Shown here: piece by piece, positions 1-7,284 of the stretch
Position numbering within the stretch: the stretch's first letter is position 1
Layout of the letters: every line of letters starts with the position of its first letter
Assembly (NCBI GenBank): GCA_003551945.1
Contig: PUNZ01000267.1
Location: 1 to 29,932 of the forward strand
Reading direction: 5' to 3'
DNA from: Halovenus sp.
Lineage (GTDB): Archaea > Halobacteriota > Halobacteria > Halobacteriales > Haloarculaceae
DNA: 29,932 nucleotides
Translations under genes and position numbers: made by a program
Notes under the pieces: model-generated
What the model was told of the DNA's origin: nothing
Databases searched by the model: none
What the model saw: the letters and a program-made list of their open reading frames with translations, nothing else

Positions 1-2538
1 AGCGGCGGCGGAATGGGGTATGCCTTCTGGCGGTTGCGACCCTACGGTGATGCCGTTGGCTCGACCGGTGGCATTGCTTCCGGCCCAATCACGTTCATGC
101 GAACGTACGACCAGATGTGCGAAACGATTGCACAGGGTGGTACCCGCCGAGGCGCACAGATGGGTGTCATGCGTGTTTCTCACCCCGACGTCATTCAGTT
201 CATTCACGCCAAAAACAAGGATGTCTCGCTGGCAAACACGCTCCGTCTGAACGACCCTGACGACTTTACACACAACTCATTTGCGGAGGCACTCGAAGAG
301 GCCCGGGAACTCATTGATGACGAAGGTCGCGTCCCCGAACACCTCCGGAACGCTGTCGAAGGTCACCTTTCGAATTTCAACATTTCCGTCGGCATCACCG
401 ACCGGTTCATGCAAGCGGTGAAAAACGACGAGGAATACACCTTCACCAACCCACGGACTGAGGAGCCACACATCGCCACACCTGAGACCAAGGAACTGTA
501 TGATATGTTCGGTCTTGGAGAGCACGTTGAGGTCGGTGAGGTCCTCTCCGTACCTGCACGGAAAATCTGGGACCGCATCATTCAGGGCGCACACGAAAAC
601 GGCGAACCCGGCGTCATCTATCTCGAACGCGTTAACAAAGAACACTCATTCGACGTCGAGGAGCATCCGGACCACCGGATTCTTGCGACAAACCCATGTG
701 GAGAGCAGCCGCTCGAAGAGTACGAAGCCTGTAACCTTGGTCACATCAACCTCTCGACGCTCGCCGCACAGAACGCCCCTGACTGGCGCGTTTGGTCGGC
801 CGAACACGCCGACGAGTACGACACCGAGGCCGAAGCGGTCGAGGCGTTCCTCGAAGAAGCGATCGACTGGGAGGAGTTCGACCGTCGTATCGAGATGGGG
901 ACACGGTTCCTCGAAAACGTCGTCACCATGTCGGATTTCCCTGTCGATAAAATCGAAGAGAAAGTCCGCGAGATGCGAAAGATTGGGCTGGGAATCATGG
1001 GGCTTGCCCAACTCTACATTCAACTCGGCATCAAATACGGGAGCGATTCCGCAAACGAACTCGCCCGTCAGTTGATGACTCACATTAACCACCACTCGAA
1101 ATGGACAAGCCACGAACTCGCCGAGGAGCGTGGCTCATTCCACGAGTGGGACAAATCAAAATACGCAGACCCAGTCGAGTACCGTGAGTGGTTCGAACAC
1201 CAGACTGGACTCGATGCCGACGAGTGGGCCGATGGCTTTGCCATCCGGAATCACAACACGACGACGATTGCACCGACGGGCACCACATCCATGCTCGGAA
1301 ATACCACTGGTGGTTGTGAACCAATTTACAACGTTGCCTACTACAAAAACGTCTCCGGCGACGTGCAAGGCGACGAGATGCTTGTCGAATTCGACGACTA
1401 CTTCCTGCGCGTCTTGGAGGCCAACGATATCGACGTTGATGAGGTCAAACAGGAGGCACAAGAGCAGATGGCGAACAACCAGTTCAATGGTGTCGAATCC
1501 CTCTCAACAGTCCCGGATAGCATCTCCGAACTGTTCGTCACCACCGGTGACCTCACCGCAAAAGAACACGCTGGCATTCAGACGGCCTGCCAGCAGGGTG
1601 TTGATTCCGCTATCTCAAAGACGGTCAACGCACCAAATGACTCGACGATGGACGATGCCCGCGAAGTCTTCGAGCACATCTATGACAACGGCGGGAAAGG
1701 CGTCACGTACTACCGTGACGGTACCCGCTCGAAACAGGTGCTGACGACGCGCGCCAAAAACGCTGACTTCGCTGATGAAGCGGAGGCCGCAGAGACCCTT
1801 GTCGAGCAAATCGAGGAGGTCTTCGGTGGCATCGAGGCGTTCCTCGAAAGCGACGAGGTGCAGGCGGTCATCGACCAGCAGGTCGAACAGATTCTCGGCG
1901 TTGCTGACGGTGACAGCAACCAGTTTGTTCAGAAACAGCCCCGGCCGGATGTGCTCCACGGCGTCACCCAGCGCATCGATACGGGGTATGGCAAACTGTA
2001 TGTCAATATCAACGAGGACCCAGAAGCGGACCGGCCGTTCGAACTGTTTGCCAACATCGGTAACTCCGGCGGCTTCACCGCGTCGTTCACCGAGGCGCTG
2101 GCAAAGACTATCTCGACGGCGCTTCGTGCGGGTGTCGACCCACACGAGATTGCCGACGAACTGCAGGGCATCCGCTCGCCAAAAGTCGCCTGGGACAAAG
2201 GTGAACAGATTCAGTCGATTCCAGACGCCATCGGCACGGCAATGCGTCGCTATCTCGATGGCGAGGTTGAACGAGCCTATCCACAGCAACAAACGCTCGA
2301 AGAGACGACTGAGGCGACCGAGAAAGAGCGCGAACAGGCACTCGCGGAAGCCGAAAAGCGTGCTGACCCGGAAACTGACGGTGGAGCGGTTACACAGGGG
2401 CAATCAACGCTCGAAGAAGACCAGCAATCGATCATCGACGCTGGCGAGAGTCCAGAGTGCCCATCCTGTGGCTCGCTGACGTTGTATTACTCGGAGGGCT
2501 GCAAGACCTGCGAGTCTTGCGGCTGGTCTGAGTGCTGA
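1..2538 (+). CDS. nrdJ: Adenosylcobalamin-dependent (class II) ribonucleoside-diphosphate reductase, 5' truncated by the window edge
   Basis: This enzyme reduces ribonucleotides to deoxyribonucleotides in the cytoplasm, using a B12-generated thiyl radical. The reading frame is open from base 1, so the N-terminus and the first redox cysteine lie outside the window. The stretch NPCGEQ (cysteine codon 697-699) matches the N-x-C-x-E finger loop that carries the radical cysteine and the base glutamate. The cysteine in ACNLG (730-732) matches the second redox cysteine. A TSCPD-like domain follows at about 1960-2200. The C-terminus is a cysteine cluster (CPSC, CKTC, ESCGWSEC) that in this family accepts electrons from thioredoxin-like donors or forms a zinc ribbon. 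No small radical subunit is seen, which fits class II. A small zinc-finger peptide follows 63 bases downstream on the same strand. The family call is secure; only the length is incomplete. Confidence 0.96.
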   Translation, partial: SGGGMGYAFWRLRPYGDAVGSTGGIASGPITFMRTYDQMCETIAQGGTRRGAQMGVMRVSHPDVIQFIHAKNKDVSLANTLRLNDPDDFTHNSFAEALEEARELIDDEGRVPEHLRNAVEGHLSNFNISVGITDRFMQAVKNDEEYTFTNPRTEEPHIATPETKELYDMFGLGEHVEVGEVLSVPARKIWDRIIQGAHENGEPGVIYLERVNKEHSFDVEEHPDHRILATNPCGEQPLEEYEACNLGHINLSTLAAQNAPDWRVWSAEHADEYDTEAEAVEAFLEEAIDWEEFDRRIEMGTRFLENVVTMSDFPVDKIEEKVREMRKIGLGIMGLAQLYIQLGIKYGSDSANELARQLMTHINHHSKWTSHELAEERGSFHEWDKSKYADPVEYREWFEHQTGLDADEWADGFAIRNHNTTTIAPTGTTSMLGNTTGGCEPIYNVAYYKNVSGDVQGDEMLVEFDDYFLRVLEANDIDVDEVKQEAQEQMANNQFNGVESLSTVPDSISELFVTTGDLTAKEHAGIQTACQQGVDSAISKTVNAPNDSTMDDAREVFEHIYDNGGKGVTYYRDGTRSKQVLTTRAKNADFADEAEAAETLVEQIEEVFGGIEAFLESDEVQAVIDQQVEQILGVADGDSNQFVQKQPRPDVLHGVTQRIDTGYGKLYVNINEDPEADRPFELFANIGNSGGFTASFTEALAKTISTALRAGVDPHEIADELQGIRSPKVAWDKGEQIQSIPDAIGTAMRRYLDGEVERAYPQQQTLEETTEATEKEREQALAEAEKRADPETDGGAVTQGQSTLEEDQQSIIDAGESPECPSCGSLTLYYSEGCKTCESCGWSEC

Positions 2539-2553
2539 GACTGAGACGACTGT

Positions 2554-2573
2554 GACAGACTGCGCAGTCTGTC
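2554..2573. repeat. Perfect 20-base palindrome between nrdJ and the zinc-finger peptide
   Basis: The sequence GACAGACTGC is followed immediately by its reverse complement. The symmetry extends outward by one G-T and one G-C pair (2552-2575). It starts 15 bases after the nrdJ stop and ends 28 bases before the next ATG. In RNA it could fold into a GC-containing hairpin with a small loop. In DNA it could be a dimer-binding site. No T-run follows, so a classical terminator is unlikely. Confidence 0.75.
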
Positions 2574-2601
2574 GCTTGCTGTGACACTACGGAGCTACGT
2601 C

Positions 2602-2721
2602 ATGACTGATACTGGCGGTCGACCATGTCCGATTTGTGAAACCCCCATGTATAGCCGCCACTGCAAATATATTTGCCCGCAACACGGCGTTGTCTACGAC
2701 TGTTCTGATACCTTTTACTGA
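2602..2721 (+). CDS. Small CPxC-type zinc-finger peptide (39 aa)
   Basis: This short ORF begins MTDTGGRPCPIC and ends YDCSDTFY. It contains CPIC, CKYIC and one more cysteine, together with histidines. The pattern resembles the small CPxCG-type zinc-finger proteins that are abundant in haloarchaea. The ATG at 2602 gives an ORF that is almost entirely the cysteine-rich core, which argues for a real gene rather than a chance frame. It lies on the same strand as nrdJ, 63 bases downstream, and its stop is 19 bases from the convergent stop of the next gene. Co-transcription with nrdJ would suggest a link with deoxynucleotide synthesis, but that is inference. The function is unknown. Confidence 0.75.
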   Translation: MTDTGGRPCPICETPMYSRHCKYICPQHGVVYDCSDTFY

Positions 2722-2740
2722 CTTGGTAGGGGCGCTTCAG

Positions 2741-3394
2741 TTAGCTCGCGGTCGCAGTCTGCACCCGGTTGTAAATTGGTCCAGCGAGGACGATAATCGC
2801 GATACCGGTGAGTGCAATCAGGAGTTCAGGACTGACAGCAAACTCAGAGAGCGAGAGCGTTCGCATTGATGCACCCGTAAAGACGGCGACGAGTGCCCAC
2901 GGCACTTCCCCGAGAACCGTCCCTGCCAGAAACGGGCGGAGCGAAACCCCTGAGAGACCAGCAGCGTACGAAATTGGGTCACCAGGAATTGGCGAGAACC
3001 GAGCGGCAACAACGCCACGAAATGCTCCCACGGTGTTGACAACCGTCTCACCGGAGGAGCCAAGCTCACCAAAGAGTCCGACATCCGTCTGTGCATACCG
3101 CCCAATCAAGTACGGGGGAAGTGCGGTGAGTGCAGCACCGACGAGTGCAAGGACCATCGCAAGTTCCGGCCCGTACAGATAGCCAAGGACGAGCGCAATC
3201 GAACTCACAGGCCAGAGCAAGAACGGCCGGATGAGATAGAGGGCGCTGAGCGCAATGATAAACAAAGCGGGTCGAGAGGCCAGCCCTTCGAGTTCGGCGA
3301 TGACCGTTTCCGGTGAGGCAAGGAAAAAGGCAACCGCGGCAACGCCACCGAGTCCGACTATGCCGACTAGTTGGCGCAGCGTTGCCGCCTTCAT
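2741..3394 (-). CDS. TVP38/TMEM64 (VTT domain, DedA-like) membrane protein
   Basis: The product is 217 residues and almost entirely hydrophobic, with about five or six membrane segments. It shows the family's central signature: a glycine-rich segment (GYLYGPELAMVLALVGAAL), then RFSPIPGDPISYAAGLSGV, then SLRPFLAGTVLGEVPWALV. VTT-domain proteins sit in the cytoplasmic membrane and have been linked to lipid or small-molecule transport; the substrate here is unknown. The ATG at 3392-3394 (minus strand) lies about 30 bases from a TATA-like element at 3420-3430, which fits a leaderless transcript. The gene is divergent from the zinc-binding protein that starts at 3455. Confidence 0.88.
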   Translation of the reverse strand: MKAATLRQLVGIVGLGGVAAVAFFLASPETVIAELEGLASRPALFIIALSALYLIRPFLLWPVSSIALVLGYLYGPELAMVLALVGAALTALPPYLIGRYAQTDVGLFGELGSSGETVVNTVGAFRGVVAARFSPIPGDPISYAAGLSGVSLRPFLAGTVLGEVPWALVAVFTGASMRTLSLSEFAVSPELLIALTGIAIIVLAGPIYNRVQTATAS

Positions 3395-3419
3395 TGTAGA
3401 TAACGCAGGTCGCCGTCGG

Positions 3420-3430
3420 CAAACGCTTTG
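3420..3430. promoter_or_regulatory. Near-symmetric TATA/BRE-like element, probably serving two divergent genes
   Basis: The sequence CAAACGCTTTG reads CAAAGCGTTTG on the other strand, so both strands present almost the same A-rich/T-rich element. Its centre is about 30 bases from the GTG at 3455 on the plus strand and about 31 bases from the ATG at 3394 on the minus strand. This is the spacing expected for leaderless haloarchaeal promoters in both directions. The assignment rests on position and pattern only. Confidence 0.5.
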
Positions 3431-3454
3431 TGGTCGCCGCCCTCAGTATGGCGT

Positions 3455-3844
3455 GTGACCGACGACGTGGCTGATTCAACGGACCCAATCCGGGAAACGG
3501 TCGAGCTCGGCGTTGAGTTACTGGCACATTTCGAAGACGGCGAACTCTCGCTTGCGGATGCCGTTGACCGTCTTGAAACTGTTACGTCAGACCCCGCAAT
3601 CACGAGAGAAATTTTGGATACTGCCGAGATGCGCGGCATCATCGAACGCGAAGACGGACTGCTCAGACCGAAAAGCGGTGCGTTCGTCAGCTTTGAGGCC
3701 GATGTCGTCACTCGTGACGGGGAATTCACCTGCCGGCGGTGCGGCGCATCTATTACAACAGGACATTTCGTGCAGTTCGACGCTGGCGAACACGGCCCGT
3801 TTGGCTCCTCGTGTATTCGGAAAGTAACCGGTCGGGAGGAATGA
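3455..3844 (+). CDS. Haloarchaeal conserved protein with C-terminal zinc-binding motif (DUF5830-like)
   Basis: The frame is open from a TTG at 3428, but the GTG at 3455 (VTDDVADSTDPIRETV) is the likelier start. It gives the usual acidic haloarchaeal N-terminus and lies at leaderless spacing from the 3420-3430 element. The product is about 129 residues. The N-terminal two thirds look helical and winged-helix-like (LAHFEDGELSLADAVDRLE, AITREILDTAEMRGIIER). The C-terminus has CRRCGASITTGHF and a further cysteine in SSCIRKVTG, a likely zinc site. From memory it matches the haloarchaeal DUF5830 family. The function is unknown; a nucleic-acid-binding role is plausible but unproven. Confidence 0.82.
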   Translation: MTDDVADSTDPIRETVELGVELLAHFEDGELSLADAVDRLETVTSDPAITREILDTAEMRGIIEREDGLLRPKSGAFVSFEADVVTRDGEFTCRRCGASITTGHFVQFDAGEHGPFGSSCIRKVTGREE

Positions 3845-3856
3845 GCGTCGTTACTG

Positions 3857-4972
3857 TTACTCGCGCTGGTCGAGCAACTGCTGAATGGTTTTATGCTGTT
3901 GACGGAGCAGTTCGTTCTGTCGCTGGACCGCAGTTGTCAGCGTCCTCACCTGGCTCTGTAGCTCCTCGAACGCCGCTGGGTCGATTGCTGGCGCTGCCGC
4001 TTGCTGTGTTGTGGCGGTCCGGGTCTGTGTTTCAGATTCCGTCTCAGCGCCATCCTCGTGTTGTTCGACCGTTTTGAGGTGGCTTTCGTCAGGGGTGGGC
4101 TCTTGTGCCTGCGCTCTGTCGGCAGGTGCTGCCCTGTCAACCGTTGGTGGCGACGCTCTTCCGTTTGTTTCGGTCGCTGTGGCCGTCGTTTCCTCGACCG
4201 GTTCGGCTTCAGCCGCTGGCGTTGCAAGCGGGTCGGTATGGTTCTCACGTTCCGAACTCCTGTCCCCGACCAGTGGCGTGATCTCTTCATCAAGTGTGAG
4301 TCCCGAGTCGGTGGCCGTTGTCTCGTCGACTGACTCAGTCGTCACTGCTGTATTTAATTCACCGAGCGATTGGACATCGTGGTAGGCACACAGTGCTTCG
4401 GTGAGCGTTCGCTGCAACAGGGGGGCCTCGTCGTTTGGGGCTTTAATCCGCTGTGGTCGTCCATCTACCGAGAGCACAACTTGTGTTGCGACACTTCCCT
4501 CTTCGAATGAGAGGCCGGTCACATCAGCGAACAAATACTCCTCAAAATCATCGTCCCAGACCACACTTCCGATATGTTTAACCAGGCGTTTGTCTGTAAT
4601 TATCAGCGTCAACTCGCTGAACCGGTAAACGCCGCTTACGCTTTCGTCCTCGTCAAGCATACCGGCCACGCCGAGGACACCATCAATCAGGTTTTCGAGC
4701 ACCCGCTCAGTGTGTGTTGCACTCACGGCGAACTTCTCGGTTCGGTCCACGTACTCAAGCGTGAACTTGGTTTTTCGCCGGCCTTCAGAAACGGCCAGGC
4801 GCTCAATATCGTGGTCATATACGTTGACGGATTCGTCGCTGAGTAATCCCTCTCCGCTGTAAATGAGTGTTCGCGTCGGCGTAAAGCAAACAACGTCTTC
4901 GTCACCGAGTGTAACCGTCGCGGTGACGTCTTCGTCCCCCAGACGCTGCGTAACGAGGTCCGGTATCTCCAT
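3857..4972 (-). CDS. Haloarchaeal conserved protein with ordered N-terminal region and C-terminal coiled coil (DUF7115-like)
   Basis: The 371-residue product has three parts. Residues 1 to about 200 are ordered and appear to hold two similar beta-rich modules: TPTRTLIYSGEGLLSDESV followed by RRKTKFTLEYV, and FSELTLIITDKRLVKHIG followed by VATQVVLSVDGR. These are reminiscent of PH-like folds. Residues 200-320 are acidic, rich in Thr, Glu and Ala, and probably disordered. The last 40 or so residues form a coiled coil (LQSQVRTLTTAVQRQNELLR). No signal peptide or membrane segment is visible. I believe similar proteins are annotated DUF7115 in haloarchaea. The function is unknown. A strong TATA element at 4994-5002 lies upstream. 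The stop is 12 bases from the convergent neighbour's stop. Confidence 0.82.
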   Translation of the reverse strand: MEIPDLVTQRLGDEDVTATVTLGDEDVVCFTPTRTLIYSGEGLLSDESVNVYDHDIERLAVSEGRRKTKFTLEYVDRTEKFAVSATHTERVLENLIDGVLGVAGMLDEDESVSGVYRFSELTLIITDKRLVKHIGSVVWDDDFEEYLFADVTGLSFEEGSVATQVVLSVDGRPQRIKAPNDEAPLLQRTLTEALCAYHDVQSLGELNTAVTTESVDETTATDSGLTLDEEITPLVGDRSSERENHTDPLATPAAEAEPVEETTATATETNGRASPPTVDRAAPADRAQAQEPTPDESHLKTVEQHEDGAETESETQTRTATTQQAAAPAIDPAAFEELQSQVRTLTTAVQRQNELLRQQHKTIQQLLDQRE

Positions 4973-4993
4973 GCTCGTGTGTCCCCGCGTGGA

Positions 4994-5002
4994 GATATAA
5001 AT
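4994..5002 (-). promoter_or_regulatory. TATA box for the 3857-4972 gene
   Basis: On the minus strand the sequence reads CGGATTTATATC, a good haloarchaeal BRE/TATA match. It is centred about 26 bases before the ATG at 4972, which predicts a leaderless transcript starting at or near the start codon. Confidence 0.6.
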
Positions 5003-5058
5003 CCGACGGCTGTTTTCGCAGGCTGTATCGGATGTCGGCTATCAGAGTCGCAGTCCGT

Positions 5059-7239
5059 TCATTCGAGCGTTTCTTCGATGACCGCACGAAGCGATGTGAT
5101 TTCTTCGGCTGTCGTGGTTATCTCATGGTCACCGATAGCAACGGAGAGCTCGCCTGCGTCGGTTGGCTCACCGAGTCGAGTAACCGGTGCAATCCCGTCA
5201 AACGCGGCCTCAACTGCTGAGACATCAGTTGTCTCGATAAGGACTCGACCAGGCTGTTCGTGGAATAACAGTTGCTGTGGCCCGAGATGGTCGTCTGCGG
5301 TATCGGGCACTGGTATCTCGATGTCAGCACCGACCCCATCCGTAACCATCTCAGCGAGCGACACCGCAAGGCCGCCATGACTCACGTCATGCGTCGCACG
5401 CGTTGTGTCGTCGTTTGCGACGGCAGCAAGCGTCTCGATGAGTTCTGCAGGGTTGTCAGGCAGCGTTGGGAACCGGTCGCTCCCACCGTGGCTTGCGAGA
5501 TACTCAGACCCACCGAGTCGTGGCTCTGTCTCTCCAGCAAGTGCGAGGTCACCGACGACGACCAGCTCACCCTCGCCGGACAGTGACAGCGGCGGTGCGT
5601 CGTAGCCGTCTTTTGTCCCAACGAGTGCAAGCGTCGGCGTCGGGGGGATTGGGCCAGTCGGTGAGTCGTTGTACAGCGAGACGTTTCCGCCGACGATTGG
5701 AATATCGAGCGTTCGACACATGTCTGCAAGCCCGTCAACGATACCAGCAAAGCCACCATACACGTCTGGCTTTTCCGGATTCCCGCCGTTGAGACAGTCC
5801 ACGGCAGCCAGTGGGGTTGCCCCTTTGGCAGCGACGTTCGTGGCATTCTCCAGTGCAACCGCGCGAGCGCCGTTATACGGGGCTGCTGCGGTCCAGTTGG
5901 GGTCAGCCCCGGCCGTGAACGCAAGCCCGGTTTCGGCGCTTCTCACCGCCAGTATGGCCGCATCATCACCCGGCCTGACGGCTGTCCTGACCTGCACTTC
6001 GTGGTCATACTGCCGGTAGACCCATCGCTTTGACGCGGTGTTTGGGCTCCCGACAACCGTTTCAACGGCCGATTCGAGGTCGACTGCTGGGATATCCCGC
6101 TCGTGTTCCGGTGGTTCGACCTGTTCGAGGTCGTTCATCGGCGCGCCTTCACCGAGGAACTCAGCATCCACGTCGACGACTGTCTTGCCCTCGAAGGTGC
6201 ATACATACCGATTCTCGGTCACATCACCAATAACGGATGCACCGAGGTCGTATCGCTCGGCAATCTCTTGTACCCGGTCGACGTTCTCCGGCGTGACCTC
6301 GTAACACATTCGCTCCTGTGATTCGGAGAGGAGAATTTCAAGCCCGTTCATATTCGGCTCACGCTGGTGAACTCGCTCGAGTTCGATATGTGCGCCAAGC
6401 CCGCCTTTGGCAACGATTTCGCTGCTCGCGCCACCGAGACCAGCCGCACCAAGGTCGCGTGCGGATTCGACGAGTCCTTCGTCGATGAGGTGTTCGTTCG
6501 CTTCGATGAGCAGCTTTTCCGTGTATGGGTCACCGACTTGGACGGCTGGTCTGTCCTCGGTTTCTGCATCCTCATCGAGGTCTTCGCTGGCGAATGAGGC
6601 TCCACCAAGCCCATCACGGCCCGTCCCGTTGCCGACGAGGACAAGCTTGTTTCCGGGTTCTTGGGCCTCTGCGGTAACCAGTCGGTCGGTCTCCTCGATG
6701 AGCCCAACGCACGCAACATTCACCAGTGGATTCCCCTCGTAGTCCTCATGGAAGGCCGTGCTTCCGGCGACCGTTGGAACGCCGATACAGTTGCCGTAAT
6801 GGCTAATCCCTTCGACGACTCCTTCGAAGAGATACTGTGAGTGGTCGCGTTCGAACGCACCGAAATAAAGCGAGTCTGCGAGTGCAATCGGATAGGCACC
6901 CATCGACAGCGTGTCGCGCACGATGCCACCAACACCGGTTGCCGCGCCGTCGAACGGGTCAACATACGAAGGGTGGTTATGACTCTCGATACCCATCGTG
7001 ATGTACGTCTGGTCGGCTGGGTCATCGGAGTCCGTTGGGAGGGCAACGACGGCGGCGTCATCACCGGGACCGATAACGACGTGTTCGCCATCAGATTCAA
7101 ATGCAGAGAGCAACGGGCGTGAGGAGCGATACGCACAGTGTTCGCTCCAGAGATTTTCGAACAGCGCCGCCTCCTCGGCTGTTGGCTCGCGGCCGAGGTG
7201 GTCCACAATGAGTTCGTGGTCGGACTCGGGAAGGCTCAT
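5059..7239 (-). CDS. purL: Phosphoribosylformylglycinamidine synthase subunit PurL
   Basis: This is the ATP-dependent FGAM synthase subunit of de novo purine synthesis, converting FGAR to FGAM with ammonia supplied by the glutaminase subunit PurQ and with help from PurS. At 726 residues it is the usual length of the small archaeal/Gram-positive PurL. Landmarks are LWSEHCAYRSSRPLL near residue 30, GPGDDAAVV, and ESHNHPSYVDPFDGAATGVGG, which together form the ATP/metal site. The second half repeats the fold (RPGDDAAILAV, DVSHGGLAVSLAEM). purS and purQ are not in the window. The ATG at 7239 has a TATA-like element (minus strand GGAAAGCAATTTAG, 7264-7277) at leaderless spacing. The gene appears monocistronic. 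Confidence 0.96.
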   Translation of the reverse strand: MSLPESDHELIVDHLGREPTAEEAALFENLWSEHCAYRSSRPLLSAFESDGEHVVIGPGDDAAVVALPTDSDDPADQTYITMGIESHNHPSYVDPFDGAATGVGGIVRDTLSMGAYPIALADSLYFGAFERDHSQYLFEGVVEGISHYGNCIGVPTVAGSTAFHEDYEGNPLVNVACVGLIEETDRLVTAEAQEPGNKLVLVGNGTGRDGLGGASFASEDLDEDAETEDRPAVQVGDPYTEKLLIEANEHLIDEGLVESARDLGAAGLGGASSEIVAKGGLGAHIELERVHQREPNMNGLEILLSESQERMCYEVTPENVDRVQEIAERYDLGASVIGDVTENRYVCTFEGKTVVDVDAEFLGEGAPMNDLEQVEPPEHERDIPAVDLESAVETVVGSPNTASKRWVYRQYDHEVQVRTAVRPGDDAAILAVRSAETGLAFTAGADPNWTAAAPYNGARAVALENATNVAAKGATPLAAVDCLNGGNPEKPDVYGGFAGIVDGLADMCRTLDIPIVGGNVSLYNDSPTGPIPPTPTLALVGTKDGYDAPPLSLSGEGELVVVGDLALAGETEPRLGGSEYLASHGGSDRFPTLPDNPAELIETLAAVANDDTTRATHDVSHGGLAVSLAEMVTDGVGADIEIPVPDTADDHLGPQQLLFHEQPGRVLIETTDVSAVEAAFDGIAPVTRLGEPTDAGELSVAIGDHEITTTAEEITSLRAVIEETLE

Positions 7240-7263
7240 TAGGCACTCATTGCCGGAGGCTGG

Positions 7264-7277
7264 CTAAATTGCTTTCC
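7264..7277 (-). promoter_or_regulatory. TATA/BRE-like element for purL
   Basis: The minus strand reads GGAAAGCAATTTAG, with the TTTAG part 25-31 bases before the purL ATG. The arrangement and spacing fit the haloarchaeal leaderless promoter pattern. The T-rich part is weaker than that of the 4994-5002 element. Confidence 0.45.
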
Positions 7278-7284
7278 ATGCAGG

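Noticed and set aside
1615..2403. Minus-strand 262-residue ORF antisense to nrdJ
   Set aside because: The opposite strand carries clear TSCPD and reductase sequence; the antisense product has no recognisable domain.
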